From contig JANQJU010000100.1 in the NCBI GenBank assembly GCA_028281495.1, forward strand, positions 235,961-299,960: a stretch of 64,000 bases of DNA. Reading direction: 5' to 3'. The translations under genes and the position numbers were made by a program. Shown here piece by piece: positions 25,782-34,210 of the stretch. The DNA is from SAR324 cluster bacterium. Lineage in GTDB: Bacteria; SAR324; NAC60-12. The first letter of the stretch is position 1. Each line of letters starts with the position of its first letter. The notes beneath the pieces are model-generated. The model had not been told where the DNA came from and did no database searches. It saw only the letters and a program-made list of their open reading frames with translations.

Positions 25782-26065
25782 TTGTCCCCATAGTTCAATC
25801 CTCACTGTTCCGCTACGGCCTCACTATCGCTGGCCTTTGCTAACTCGCTGCGCCGCGCCAGGCTCCATGCCTTGCCCAAAACCCTGGCCGCCCTGCTCCA
25901 GCGTGCTCCCCGCTTACGATTCGCAGTTAGGAGAGAGTACCACTCTGCTGGGGAAATTTCAGTTCTCCGTCACACGTGCATTCTTTGGCGGTCATTGTGC
26001 AGAAATCCACTAATTACTTATTTCAGTAAGCGTTATTGGTTTGGAATGGTCCTCGTGTTTGTGGA
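25782..26065. repeat. Dispersed non-coding repeat, copy B (~284 bp)
   Basis: It aligns over its full length with 12751-13035. The most conserved blocks are TTGTCCCCATAGTTCA at the left and AAATCCACTAATTA with TTATTTCAGTAA at the right. It begins 8 bp after the cyclase stop and ends about 17 bp before the BlaI-type operator, so it separates two transcription units. Confidence 0.75.
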
Positions 26066-26081
26066 CCGATCACTCAAAAAC

Positions 26082-26122
26082 CTACTAAAGTTTTAGTTGA
26101 CAACCAACTAAAACTTTAGTAG
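26082..26122. promoter_or_regulatory. BlaI-type operator: 18-bp perfect inverted repeat
   Basis: The arms CTACTAAAGTTTTAGTTG (26082-26099) and CAACTAAAACTTTAGTAG (26105-26122) are perfect reverse complements around ACAAC. Each arm is itself a near-dyad ACTAAA-xx-TTTAGT, similar in shape to the TACTAC...GTAGTA operators of BlaI/MecI. Two repressor dimers could therefore bind side by side. The -35 box lies in the centre, so bound repressor would block the promoter of the downstream pair. Confidence 0.8.
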
Positions 26123-26125
26123 ACT
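26097..26125 (+). promoter_or_regulatory. Promoter of the blaI-like/M56-M23 operon
   Basis: TTGACA (26097-26102) is a perfect -35 box, and TAGACT follows after 17 bp (26120-26125) as a fair -10 box. The -35 spans the loop of the operator palindrome and the -10 its right edge. The start codon of the repressor is about 115 bp downstream. Confidence 0.6.
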
Positions 26126-26240
26126 ATTTTAGAAATGTTCAGCAAATCGTTATTCTGACTCGGAAAATCCTACAAAAACGGATAATCGAAGCATATTTTT
26201 CAAATCATTCAATCAAGCATACCTCAATAGAAACTATAAA

Positions 26241-26630
26241 ATGAAATCCAAAAAAAGAGAAAAAAACCTTTTAACAGAAGTAGAGCTAGAATTTATGAAA
26301 ACGTTGTGGGAATTGGGAGAAGGAACCGTCAGGGATGTCATGGCAAAGCTCCCTCCTTCAAGGGAGTTGGCGTATACTTCCGTTTCCACTATCATGCGAA
26401 TTTTAGAGCAAAAGAACTTTCTAAAAAGCCGTAAAGAAGGAATCAGCTATATTTACACTCCGATGATTACTAAAAGCTATTACGAAAGCCTGTCACTCAA
26501 CCATTTTGTGAAAGACCTTTTTAAGAATGAACCTGTATCTTTGGTAACAAAGTTATTAGATGATAATCACATGTCTCAAGAAGAGCTCTTAGAAATTAAA
26601 GAATTTATAGAAACTAAGTTAGAAAAATGA
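26241..26630 (+). CDS. BlaI/MecI/CopY-family repressor
   Basis: A 129-residue winged-helix repressor. The N-terminal ~80 residues (LTEVELEFMKTLWELGEGTV, RELAYTSVSTIMRILEQKNF, KSRKEGISYIYTP) match the BlaI/MecI DNA-binding domain. The C-terminal helices serve dimerisation and normally carry the cleavage site used when the membrane partner is activated. It is predicted to bind the inverted repeat at 26082-26122 and to repress its own operon. Its stop overlaps the start of the M56/M23 gene (ATGA), so the two are translationally coupled, as in blaI-blaR1 pairs. No beta-lactamase or PBP gene is nearby. Confidence 0.93.
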   Translation: MKSKKREKNLLTEVELEFMKTLWELGEGTVRDVMAKLPPSRELAYTSVSTIMRILEQKNFLKSRKEGISYIYTPMITKSYYESLSLNHFVKDLFKNEPVSLVTKLLDDNHMSQEELLEIKEFIETKLEK

Positions 26631-28126
26631 TTTTTTTTGATTCAATGATCAACCTATATATAGAAATCAATTTGGCTTTAGTTGGAGCTTTTTTTCTCTT
26701 TTGGGTGGCCACTAAGTTGTTAACCCGATTCCAATTGTCAATTAGCCAAAAGTATCTGCTTTCTTTTGCAAGAGGCATTTTTATCATTGCTTGCATTTCT
26801 CCTATTGTTTTCAATTCATTGAAATTGATTCCTCCTATAGATTTTCAAGTGGCTCCCCATGAAGAGCATTTACCTCTAATTTCTCAAACTCCGTACACCA
26901 AAATTCAAACGACAATACAGGTTTTCATTCTTGAAACCCAAACGGTTATTCAGAGCTTACTTCATGATGCTCCATCTACGGTTAACAGAAAATATGGTGC
27001 ATCCTCTTCAATATTGGATGATTTTTCATATTTAAAATCAAATTACTCACGATGGTTATTATTATTGTTGGGGGTCGGATTTTTCCTTCAATGCCTCTAT
27101 TTTATCTATCATGTTTTTGCGGTCTATAGGCTGTTGAATAGAGGATTTCTTTGGAGATCCTGCCGATCACTGCATATTTTGTTTTCCGAGGAAATTTCCA
27201 TTCCTTTTGCCACCAAAGTTTCTGGCAAAAACCATATCGTTTTGCCAACCTGGATGATGACCCATCCTTCTTATCTGAAAGTATCCATCGCGCATGAGGG
27301 GCAACACCATCGAAATGGAGACACTACCTGGGCCATATTCATACAGACTATTAAGCTTTTTTGCTTTTGGAATCCGTCTATTTACCTTTGGGAAAGGGAG
27401 TTCAGTCGATTGCAAGAGTTTGCTTGTGACGAAGCTCTGATGAGCCAACGCAACATCTCGCCTTACACTTATGGGAATTGCATTTTGAAAGTGGCCAAAG
27501 AAGCCTCCCAGCAATATTCCCACCTCATGAGTGTCACTGTGCTGGGAGGCAAGATCCTCTCTGGTAAGACGAAAAATTCACAGTTGAAGCAAAGGATTCT
27601 TAGGTTGGAAGCTGTACTGAACCAACAACAACCTAAGATGGAAGTAAAAATATTGGGGGGGGCTTTAGCGAGTTTGATCTTCATCTTCTTAGGGGTGACT
27701 CATTTTGTTGGATCTATGAACAGCCGTCAGGAAATGTTCTCTGTTCCGCCGACCAACGGACGCATAACAACGCTCTTTGGCCAAACAATCAACCCTATCA
27801 CAGGAAAGGAGGGACGATTCCATACCGGTATTGATATCGAAAACAAAATGGGAACACCGATCATTGCCACCGCTCCTGGGGAAGTGATGGTCGCCCAGTA
27901 TGGAGCGCTTTACGGCCTTTTTATTGAGATATATCACCAGGATGATTACAAAACGAGGTATACCAACTTAAGCAAAATTGGAATGAAGATAGGACAGCAC
28001 GTTCAACAAGGAGATGTGATTGGGTGGCTAGGAAACTCAGGCAAGTCGACCAAACCTCATCTTCATTATGAAATTCTGCGGGAGGGAATTCTTGTCGACC
28101 CCTTAAAATTTATTAACCCTCTTTAA
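26627..28126 (+). CDS. BlaR1-like M56 metallopeptidase fused to an M23 (LytM) endopeptidase domain
   Basis: A 499-residue inner-membrane protein. Hydrophobic segments near 8-28, 42-65, 142-165 and 345-368 frame a cytoplasmic M56 zinc peptidase with H223-EGQ-H227 and the downstream EFACDEAL motif. In BlaR1 this domain, once activated, inactivates BlaI. In place of the penicillin-binding sensor, the periplasmic tail after the last span is an M23 peptidoglycan endopeptidase-like domain with all ligand motifs kept (H399-TGI-D403 and H478-L-H480). NCBI knows such fusions as M23/M56 family metallopeptidases. By inference it senses or trims peptidoglycan and relieves repression by the coupled BlaI-like protein. 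The ATG at 26627 overlaps the repressor stop. Confidence 0.9.
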   Translation: MIFFDSMINLYIEINLALVGAFFLFWVATKLLTRFQLSISQKYLLSFARGIFIIACISPIVFNSLKLIPPIDFQVAPHEEHLPLISQTPYTKIQTTIQVFILETQTVIQSLLHDAPSTVNRKYGASSSILDDFSYLKSNYSRWLLLLLGVGFFLQCLYFIYHVFAVYRLLNRGFLWRSCRSLHILFSEEISIPFATKVSGKNHIVLPTWMMTHPSYLKVSIAHEGQHHRNGDTTWAIFIQTIKLFCFWNPSIYLWEREFSRLQEFACDEALMSQRNISPYTYGNCILKVAKEASQQYSHLMSVTVLGGKILSGKTKNSQLKQRILRLEAVLNQQQPKMEVKILGGALASLIFIFLGVTHFVGSMNSRQEMFSVPPTNGRITTLFGQTINPITGKEGRFHTGIDIENKMGTPIIATAPGEVMVAQYGALYGLFIEIYHQDDYKTRYTNLSKIGMKIGQHVQQGDVIGWLGNSGKSTKPHLHYEILREGILVDPLKFINPL

Positions 28127-28281
28127 GGTAAGGCAAATCACCTACTATCGCCATCGACCAGATCCCCTTCTAATCTCACTGCTATCGATGGACTATTTTA
28201 CGAAGTTAACATAACGATATGATCAAGGATTTTCGTCTTTGAAAAATGAAAACTTTGAATTTCAGCTATAAGGAGAATGAA

Positions 28282-28788
28282 ATGATTTCAAGACGACTTT
28301 TTGCGAAGAAATTGGTGACGGTGGGCGGTAGCATTATTGCCCTCACGGCAACACCTTGGGGGGCCAAATCTGCTGAAGACGGAGCGATGGCTTCGGAGGA
28401 GATGAAATTTTCAGTGTTTATGGACTTGTCCCGTTATTTAACCGGTTTCGACGATTTGGATTTGAATTTGGGAAAGAGCTTTTATCAATATCAAGAACAA
28501 CACTCTAATCCAAAGAATTGGTTGAGGCTCCTCAACACATTTCATAGCCTCAATTCAGGTCAAAAAAATTCTCTGACTATTCAGAATCGATTGATGCAAG
28601 ACGAGGAATCTTGGGAAATAGCAAAATCGATCATCCAACTTTGGTACTCTGGATGGCTAATGCCTGAGGATATTCCATCAGACGTAAAGGCTGATGCCTA
28701 TCAAAAAGCACTCGTATGGAGAGCATTAGACGTTTCTCCCAAAGGGGTCAGTTCCGGTCAACTTTGGCAGACTTATATGAAAAACTAA
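28282..28788 (+). CDS. Tat-exported small subunit of a GMC-type membrane dehydrogenase
   Basis: A 168-residue protein with a twin-arginine signal (ISRRLFAKKLV followed by a hydrophobic run and TPWGAKSA). The mature part resembles the small subunit of sorbitol/fructose/gluconate dehydrogenases (FAD-SLDH small-subunit family), which escorts the large flavoprotein through the Tat system. The frame opens at 28246, but the ATG at 28282 has AAGGAG six bases upstream and places the Arg pair correctly. It is followed 17 bp later by the GMC subunit, so the two form an operon. It is shorter and more acidic than typical gluconate 2-dehydrogenase subunit 3. Confidence 0.8.
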   Translation: MISRRLFAKKLVTVGGSIIALTATPWGAKSAEDGAMASEEMKFSVFMDLSRYLTGFDDLDLNLGKSFYQYQEQHSNPKNWLRLLNTFHSLNSGQKNSLTIQNRLMQDEESWEIAKSIIQLWYSGWLMPEDIPSDVKADAYQKALVWRALDVSPKGVSSGQLWQTYMKN

Positions 28789-28805
28789 AATTATAGAGGA
28801 TAATT

Positions 28806-30407
28806 ATGGAAATGTTTGATGTAGTTATTGTAGGAGCTGGCGTTGCGGGAGCATTAATTGCAGATGCGTTGGTTGAAAAAAAACACAAAGTTTTAGTTTT
28901 AGAAGCAGGCCCTGAAAACCAGAATCGTGGTCAGTTACTAGAGCGCTACTATAGCGACCCAAACAAGGGAAGTGCTAGTCCTTATCCCAACCATCCCGAA
29001 GCACCCAAGCCAGGAAGAGGAAGAGACTATTATGTGCAAAAAGGTAAGGCCGCTTTTGCCAGTTTCTATGAACGGCGCGTCGGTGGGACGACTTGGCATT
29101 GGCAAGGTTTAACGCCCCGATTCATGCCATCGGATTTTCGTATGTTGAGTCAATATGGAGTCGGTATCGACTGGCCCATTTCCTATGAAGATCTCGAACC
29201 TTGGTACCTCGCTGCCGAACATCAATTGGGTGTAGCAGGTGACAACTCGATAGATTTTGGTTCTCCACGTAGCGGGGACTATGCTTATCCGTCACAGGCC
29301 CAAAGTCTGCTTGACCTGGAAATGGGGAAGGCATTGAAGGGACATAAATTCCGTAACGTTGAGGTTGAGGTCAAACCTCATCGTGCCGCAAGAAACCCTA
29401 ATGTTTGCCAAGGGAGCAGCAGTTGTATGCCTATTTGTCCCACCGGAGCGAAATACGAAGCCGTTGTCCACGTTAATAAAGCTCGAAATAAAGGGGCTGT
29501 GATCCGTGCTCAATCAGTAGCCAATCGAGTTGCTATTGGAGACAACGGACTGGTGAGTAAAATTCACTATAAAACCTGGGACGGTCAGGAGCATACTGTC
29601 GAGGGTAAGTACTTTGTTCTCGCAGCACATGCCATTGAAATTCCTAAACTACTGCTGATGTCATCAATGGATGGTCAGCGAAATGTGGCTAATAGCAGCG
29701 ACCAGGTAGGACGAAATCTGATGGATCACCCATTGCAAGTCAGTGTGGCATCCGCTTCCCAAAACATCGGAGCGTATCGTGGCCCTCAAAGCACCTCCGT
29801 GATTATGACATTCCGGGATAAACCAACCCGAAAAACGGAAGGGGGTTTTAGAGTGGAGATTTTTAATGCAGGGCATGAACTCTTTGGTGCGCCCAACCAA
29901 GCGATCCGTAGAATGATTGAGTCTAACCTGATTGGAAAGGATCTCCAAAAGGCCATCCGCGATTCTGCGAGCAAAGAATTGCTGTTAGTCGGAGAAACGG
30001 AGCAGTTACCCGACCCGGAAAACAGGGTCACGCTCTCGACGGAGCATCGAGATGCCCTAAACCTTCCCCATCCTGAAATTTATTATTCTCACGACCCGTA
30101 CTCCTTAAGAGGAATCGAGACGTTAAAACAGTTTCATCAGTTCATGTTTGAGAAAATGCAGGCCACTAATATTTTTCATGTACCCCGAGTATTGGGATCT
30201 GGCCATATTATGGGAACCACACGTATGGGCAATGATCCAAAGACATCGGTAGTCGATGCCAATTTACAATGTCATGATCATCAAAACTTATTCATTGCAA
30301 GCTCTGGAGTCTTTCCTACCGGAGCAACCGCTAATCCCACTTTAACTATTGCCGCCTTGTCTTTGAGATTGGCAAATTACGTGAATAATCGACTAAAAAC
30401 TGGTTAG
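28806..30407 (+). CDS. GMC-family flavoprotein dehydrogenase, large subunit with probable 3Fe-4S site
   Basis: A 533-residue FAD oxidoreductase. The dinucleotide fold is at the start (VVIVGAGVAGAL, Gly10/12/15). The catalytic pair typical of GMC enzymes is H467 (GHIMGTTRMG) and N510 (TANPTLTIAALS). Three Cys, C201-x5-C207-x3-C211 (CQGSSSCMPIC), match the 3Fe-4S ligands known in fructose and glucose dehydrogenase large subunits. It should oxidise a sugar, polyol or sugar acid in the periplasm after Tat export with the small subunit. The usual third subunit, a membrane-bound multihaem cytochrome c, is missing: directly downstream is a Rhs remnant. Electrons must go elsewhere, or the operon has been truncated. 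RBS AGAGGA precedes the ATG; Met3 is an alternative start. Confidence 0.9.
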   Translation: MEMFDVVIVGAGVAGALIADALVEKKHKVLVLEAGPENQNRGQLLERYYSDPNKGSASPYPNHPEAPKPGRGRDYYVQKGKAAFASFYERRVGGTTWHWQGLTPRFMPSDFRMLSQYGVGIDWPISYEDLEPWYLAAEHQLGVAGDNSIDFGSPRSGDYAYPSQAQSLLDLEMGKALKGHKFRNVEVEVKPHRAARNPNVCQGSSSCMPICPTGAKYEAVVHVNKARNKGAVIRAQSVANRVAIGDNGLVSKIHYKTWDGQEHTVEGKYFVLAAHAIEIPKLLLMSSMDGQRNVANSSDQVGRNLMDHPLQVSVASASQNIGAYRGPQSTSVIMTFRDKPTRKTEGGFRVEIFNAGHELFGAPNQAIRRMIESNLIGKDLQKAIRDSASKELLLVGETEQLPDPENRVTLSTEHRDALNLPHPEIYYSHDPYSLRGIETLKQFHQFMFEKMQATNIFHVPRVLGSGHIMGTTRMGNDPKTSVVDANLQCHDHQNLFIASSGVFPTGATANPTLTIAALSLRLANYVNNRLKTG

Positions 30408-30520
30408 CCTATATCGGTTCAGGCATCCCAAAGGGCGTTGAGGGGTCCGGTTGCACAGGACTACTTTTCTCCCACAATATCGCCCCTCTCAGCCAGACAA
30501 TCCTCGATTTTCAGAATGGT

Positions 30521-30928
30521 ATGCCGTTGGGGATGTACTATTTTCATCCTGATCATTTAGGGCTTTCGACGTTGATCACCGGTGAACAAGGAGAAGCGGC
30601 CACACGCATATCTACATACGGTCAGATCGATCAGCCCCATTCAGTTGGTTTGAATGCTGTCACCTATGAATTCACGTCTCAAGAACTCGATGAAGAAACG
30701 GTGCTGTATTATTATGGTGCGCGTTTCTATGGTTCTACCCTCAGTCGGTTTCTCAACCTCGACAAGATTATACCCGATGAGTGGAATTCTCAAACATGGA
30801 ATCGGCACTCTTACGTCTATAACAATCCGGTTTTTTACACCGATCCCAGTAGTCATCTACCCATCTTCAGTTATGTCACCGGTAATCAATTAGCAGATCC
30901 ACCAAGGAACATTGGTACCAAGAAATGA
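30521..30928 (+). pseudogene. Rhs/YD-repeat protein C-terminal core fragment
   Basis: About 135 residues match the Rhs-associated core: YYFHPDHLGLSTLITGEQGE, ELDEETVLYYYGARFYG, then LSRFLNLDKI and HSYVYNNPVFYTDPSSH. In full Rhs proteins this motif ends the beta-cocoon and is preceded by over a thousand residues and followed by a toxin domain. Neither is present, and there is no signal or ribosome site, so it is a fragment left by recombination. A second scrap of the same motif is at 21.5 kb. Its frame is open upstream into the end of the GMC gene, without Rhs similarity. Confidence 0.8.
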
Positions 30929-30961
30929 AAAAGCGGGAATTTCGTTCTAACGAGGATAGAA

Positions 30962-31168
30962 GTGCAGATAGTTCAGGATGTTTGGCCTCAATTGTTGCCT
31001 ATTGTATTTGTTCCGCATGATGATGCTCAGTATCAACAATTGGTGAAAGTCTTAGACCAATTGATTGATCAAGTGGGTGAAAATGAAGATCATCCGGTGG
31101 CCACCCTGATGGAATTAATTGGTGTACTTATTTAAAAGTATGAGGACGAACATGTTCCAAAGTTAACG
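30962..31168 (+). pseudogene. HigA-type antitoxin N-terminal remnant
   Basis: The translated frame reads LLPIVFVPHDDAQYQQLVKV, DQLIDQVGENEDHPVATLME and LIGVLI, then a TAA stop, then KYEDEHVPKL. This is the pattern of the leading part of HigA antitoxins (…LxxLIxxYEDEHxP), with the stop inside a conserved stretch. The HTH domain that should follow is absent. No higB toxin is adjacent. Confidence 0.65.
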
Positions 31169-31391
31169 CCCCACCGCTCGTAGAGTCTGCTTAGGGGGCT
31201 TCCCCTTGAGCTGCTCAGAGAACCGGACGAGAACCTCTCGACCCTTACAGATCCTCCTGTTCTCCCATTCAACTACCGTGAGTACCGCCAGTGGACAAAG
31301 AGTCTCGGTTGGCGTTTCTTCACTTGGCGTAACCACTGACAATCCGCATCAAATCGAGAATTTACCGGACTTACGCAACTAGGGAAGGACA
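31169..31391. other. Structured non-coding remnant, probably of a mobile element
   Basis: The block AGGGGGCTTCCCCTTGAGC can form a short GC hairpin. It is followed by GAGAACCGGACGAGAACCTC, a direct repeat of GAGAACC that resembles the 3' part of group II introns or related insertion elements when read on the minus strand. The frame LPFNYREYRQWTKSLGWRFF near 31265 is open but short. The origin is uncertain. Confidence 0.3.
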
Positions 31392-32252
31392 CTAATTATT
31401 AGATTTTCGACTGCTGAAGTAGAAATTGAGGATCGCCATGAAAGAAGTAAAGACGATCAATAGGAAGGAAATCGCATTGATTACTGGAGTACTGCCATCT
31501 CGCACTTGGAGGTACAAATTCACGGGTAATGTGGGATCTGCCCCGATGAGAAATAGCGTTGTATTGAAATTCTCAAATGACATCAGGAAAGCTATGGCTG
31601 CTGCTCCGATGATTGATGGTTTTAAGAATCTCAAAGTGATGTACCAAATCACCTGCATACGGGTTGCTCCCAAATTTAAGGCAGCTTCTTCCAAGGTACG
31701 ATCAAACTTTCTTAGTCGAGCTGAAATAATCAAACAACATAAAGTTGTGATAAAAGAGAATTGCCCCAACACGACCAACCAAAACCCCGGACGAAACAAA
31801 GGGACATCCACGCCCAAACTTTCCTCAAAATAAAGACCCAGGCTGTTGCTCAATAGTAAGATCGAAATACCTAAAATCACTCCTGGAATTACTAACGGTG
31901 TGAGCATCATAAAATATAGGAACGGTTTGAATCGGAATTCCTCTTGTTCGAATAGAAACGCACTACAGGTACCCACGACCACCGAAAAAATTGTGACAAA
32001 AAAGGCGACTTGAGCACTGGTTAAGATGCTGCTCAAATTCATTTGATCATAAAAAATTCCGACACGGTCGGGAGTGTTCCCGATGAACCATTCAAAGGTC
32101 ACCCCTTTCCAAGGCAGAGATGGAAATTGAGAATCATTGAAAGCCAAGACACAGGTGACAATGAGTGGAGCAAACAAAAATATGAAGTAAAGCACAATGT
32201 ACGTCTGAAATGACCACAAATATGTTTTGGAATTCGGAAGTGAACGAATCAT
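31392..32252 (-). CDS. potC: ABC transporter permease, PotC-like
   Basis: A 286-residue inner-membrane permease with about six spans and the BPD_transp_1 coupling loop (EEAALNLGATRMQVIWYITL, with the EAA...G motif). It forms the channel with the PotB-like subunit for uptake of polyamines or a similar cation. The frame extends to 32357, but the ATG at 32252 (MIRSLPNSKTY) overlaps the potB stop as ATGA and gives the normal family length. It is the last gene of the potD-A-B-C operon; downstream lies the remnant-rich stretch and no clear terminator was found. Confidence 0.9.
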   Translation of the reverse strand: MIRSLPNSKTYLWSFQTYIVLYFIFLFAPLIVTCVLAFNDSQFPSLPWKGVTFEWFIGNTPDRVGIFYDQMNLSSILTSAQVAFFVTIFSVVVGTCSAFLFEQEEFRFKPFLYFMMLTPLVIPGVILGISILLLSNSLGLYFEESLGVDVPLFRPGFWLVVLGQFSFITTLCCLIISARLRKFDRTLEEAALNLGATRMQVIWYITLRFLKPSIIGAAAIAFLMSFENFNTTLFLIGADPTLPVNLYLQVRDGSTPVINAISFLLIVFTSFMAILNFYFSSRKSNN

Positions 32253-33106
32253 TGCATCACCTTGCTTAGATTCTGTTTGGTCAATTTCAATCCTACCCAA
32301 ATGATGAAGGAGGATAAAAGCAACAAAAGAAAACCAAAAGCTGACCCCTGATTCCAATTAAAACTGGCTATGAATTGGTTATAAATCTGTTCAGTGAACC
32401 ACAGCGAATTTTTTCCTCCCAACAGGTTCGGAGTCAGATAATTGCCTAAGGACAACATGAAAACAACAATACACCCAGAAACGATCCCTGGAGTTGCATG
32501 AGGTATGATGATTTTCCACAAGATCGTCCAGAGGTTGGCTCCTAAATCGTAAGCAGCTTCGATGAGATGATCATCGAGGCTTTCCAAAGCAGAAATGAGA
32601 GGAACGACCATAAATAACATGGAGGTGTAGACAAGCCCCATCATCATGGAAGCGTTGTTATAAAGCATTTCGATAGGAGTCTCCAAAATGCCGAGTTTCA
32701 TTAGAAAATAATTGATCACTCCACTTTCTCTCAACAGAATCATCCAACCATAGACACGTACCAATTCACTCACCCAGAACGGGAGTAAAAGGAGGAGCGT
32801 CAATGCGCCCTTGTATTGAGGGTGAACGACTTTGACGATAAAAAAGGCAACTGGAAATGAGATAATAAAGGTAAGAATGGTAACGATGATTGCGTAAAGA
32901 GCCGTGCGTACAAAGGTTAACCAATAGATCGGTTCTTCAAAGAAGGTGATGTAGTTGTAGATTCCCCAAACCATATCCAAGTCATCGTTTTCATAACGAA
33001 ATGACATGATGAGGAGATCGATATGCGGAAGAACGATCAGCAAAAACAACCATAGCAGCACAGGAATAAGAAATAGAAAAAAGCCCCAATTGCGTTGAGA
33101 TGTCAT
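32249..33106 (-). CDS. potB: ABC transporter permease, PotB-like
   Basis: A 285-residue permease with six predicted spans and the EAA loop EAAYDLGANLWTILWKIIIP, which contacts the ATPase. The frame opens at 33130, but the ATG at 33106 (MTSQRNWG) overlaps the potA stop as TGATG and is chosen. It pairs with the PotC-like protein to form the heterodimeric channel. Overlaps on both sides show tight translational coupling within the operon. Confidence 0.9.
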   Translation of the reverse strand: MTSQRNWGFFLFLIPVLLWLFLLIVLPHIDLLIMSFRYENDDLDMVWGIYNYITFFEEPIYWLTFVRTALYAIIVTILTFIISFPVAFFIVKVVHPQYKGALTLLLLLPFWVSELVRVYGWMILLRESGVINYFLMKLGILETPIEMLYNNASMMMGLVYTSMLFMVVPLISALESLDDHLIEAAYDLGANLWTILWKIIIPHATPGIVSGCIVVFMLSLGNYLTPNLLGGKNSLWFTEQIYNQFIASFNWNQGSAFGFLLLLLSSFIIWVGLKLTKQNLSKVMQ

Positions 33107-34197
33107 CAGGATTCCTCGCTTTTGAAACAAATTCCTGACTGTTCATCCCACCCAATTTCAATCGTGTCTTGGACTTGTATATGATCGAATTGCTTATTTT
33201 GTGGAAGGGCTACCAATACCTCCTTGTGAGTCTTTTGCGGTTCCACCAGCAAATGACTATTGGCTCCATCAAATAAAATGGATTTAACCGTTGCTTGAAA
33301 TCGATTGATGTTTTTCAGCTGAGGATCCGGATTGATTAACATGGCCTCCGGGCGAAGAAACAAAGTCGATCGATCTTGAGTAGAGAGAGGTTGGTTGCAG
33401 TGTGAGTGAAAGATTTCTCCACCTTCCATTTCAAGAGCAACTGTATTTTCAGACCGAGATTTAACCACACCTTGCCAAGAGTTGTTGTCTCCTACAAATT
33501 GAGCAACAAAGGCACTTTGGGGACTGCTATACAGATTTTTGGGAGTATCCACTTGTTGGAAGATGCCATCGTTCATAACGGCCACATAGTCGGACATGAC
33601 TAACGCTTCGGATTGATCATGAGTGATATAGAGGAAGGTGGTACCGATTTCATGTTGAAGAATCTTCAATTCGATTTTCATTTGCTCACGCAATTTCAAA
33701 TCCAAAGCCCCTAACGGCTCATCCAACAACAAGACGGTAGGTTCCAATACCAAACACCGAGCAATGGCAATTCGTTGTTTTTGTCCACCAGAGAGTTGAT
33801 CAATCCGCTTTTTTCCAAATCCTGGTAAATGAATGCGTTCCAAAATATCATTAACTTTGTGTGATATTTGAGACGCAGTTTCCCTTCGACGTTTCAACCC
33901 GAATGCAATGTTTTCTTCCACATTCATCATGGGAAACAACGCCAAATTCTGAAACACCAAATTCACGGGCCGTTTGTTAGGAGAAACCCCGTGCATGTCT
34001 TTTCCACGAATGGAAATGGTGCCCGATGTCTGTTCAAGAAATCCAGCAATCATGCGCATGAGTGTGGTTTTCCCACAACCGGAGGGGCCGAGAATCGAGA
34101 AGAAGTGTCCCTGAGCAACATCAAACGAAACGGATTTGACAACAGTCGTTTCGCCAAAGGATTTCGAAACATTTTGTACGGAAAGATCAATCTCCAT
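33106..34197 (-). CDS. potA: ABC transporter ATP-binding protein, PotA-like
   Basis: A 363-residue ATPase with Walker A GPSGCGKTT (K43), Q loop NLVFQNLALFP, signature LSGGQKQR, Walker B VLLLDEPLGALD and switch His in ITHDQSEAL. All active residues are intact. The C-terminal ~110 residues form a TOBE domain, as usual for PotA and other CUT1-like ATPases. It drives import through PotB-PotC. The ATG at 34197 follows GAAGAGG by four bases and is preferred over the TTG one codon earlier. It starts 13 bp after the potD stop. Confidence 0.93.
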   Translation of the reverse strand: MEIDLSVQNVSKSFGETTVVKSVSFDVAQGHFFSILGPSGCGKTTLMRMIAGFLEQTSGTISIRGKDMHGVSPNKRPVNLVFQNLALFPMMNVEENIAFGLKRRRETASQISHKVNDILERIHLPGFGKKRIDQLSGGQKQRIAIARCLVLEPTVLLLDEPLGALDLKLREQMKIELKILQHEIGTTFLYITHDQSEALVMSDYVAVMNDGIFQQVDTPKNLYSSPQSAFVAQFVGDNNSWQGVVKSRSENTVALEMEGGEIFHSHCNQPLSTQDRSTLFLRPEAMLINPDPQLKNINRFQATVKSILFDGANSHLLVEPQKTHKEVLVALPQNKQFDHIQVQDTIEIGWDEQSGICFKSEES

Positions 34198-34210
34198 CAA
34201 ACCTCTTCAA

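Noticed and set aside
26241..28126. Genuine beta-lactam sensor pair (blaI-blaR1)
   Set aside because: No penicillin-binding sensor domain and no beta-lactamase gene; the sensor position is taken by an M23 domain.
28150..28191. Inverted repeat CCATCGA/TCGATGG between the M56-M23 gene and the dehydrogenase operon
   Set aside because: A 7-bp stem with a loop of about 28 bases and no T run is too weak to call a terminator or operator.
31426..31833. Plus-strand frame of 135 codons opposite potC
   Set aside because: It lies entirely over the conserved permease gene, has Lys/Arg-rich shadow composition and no ribosome site.
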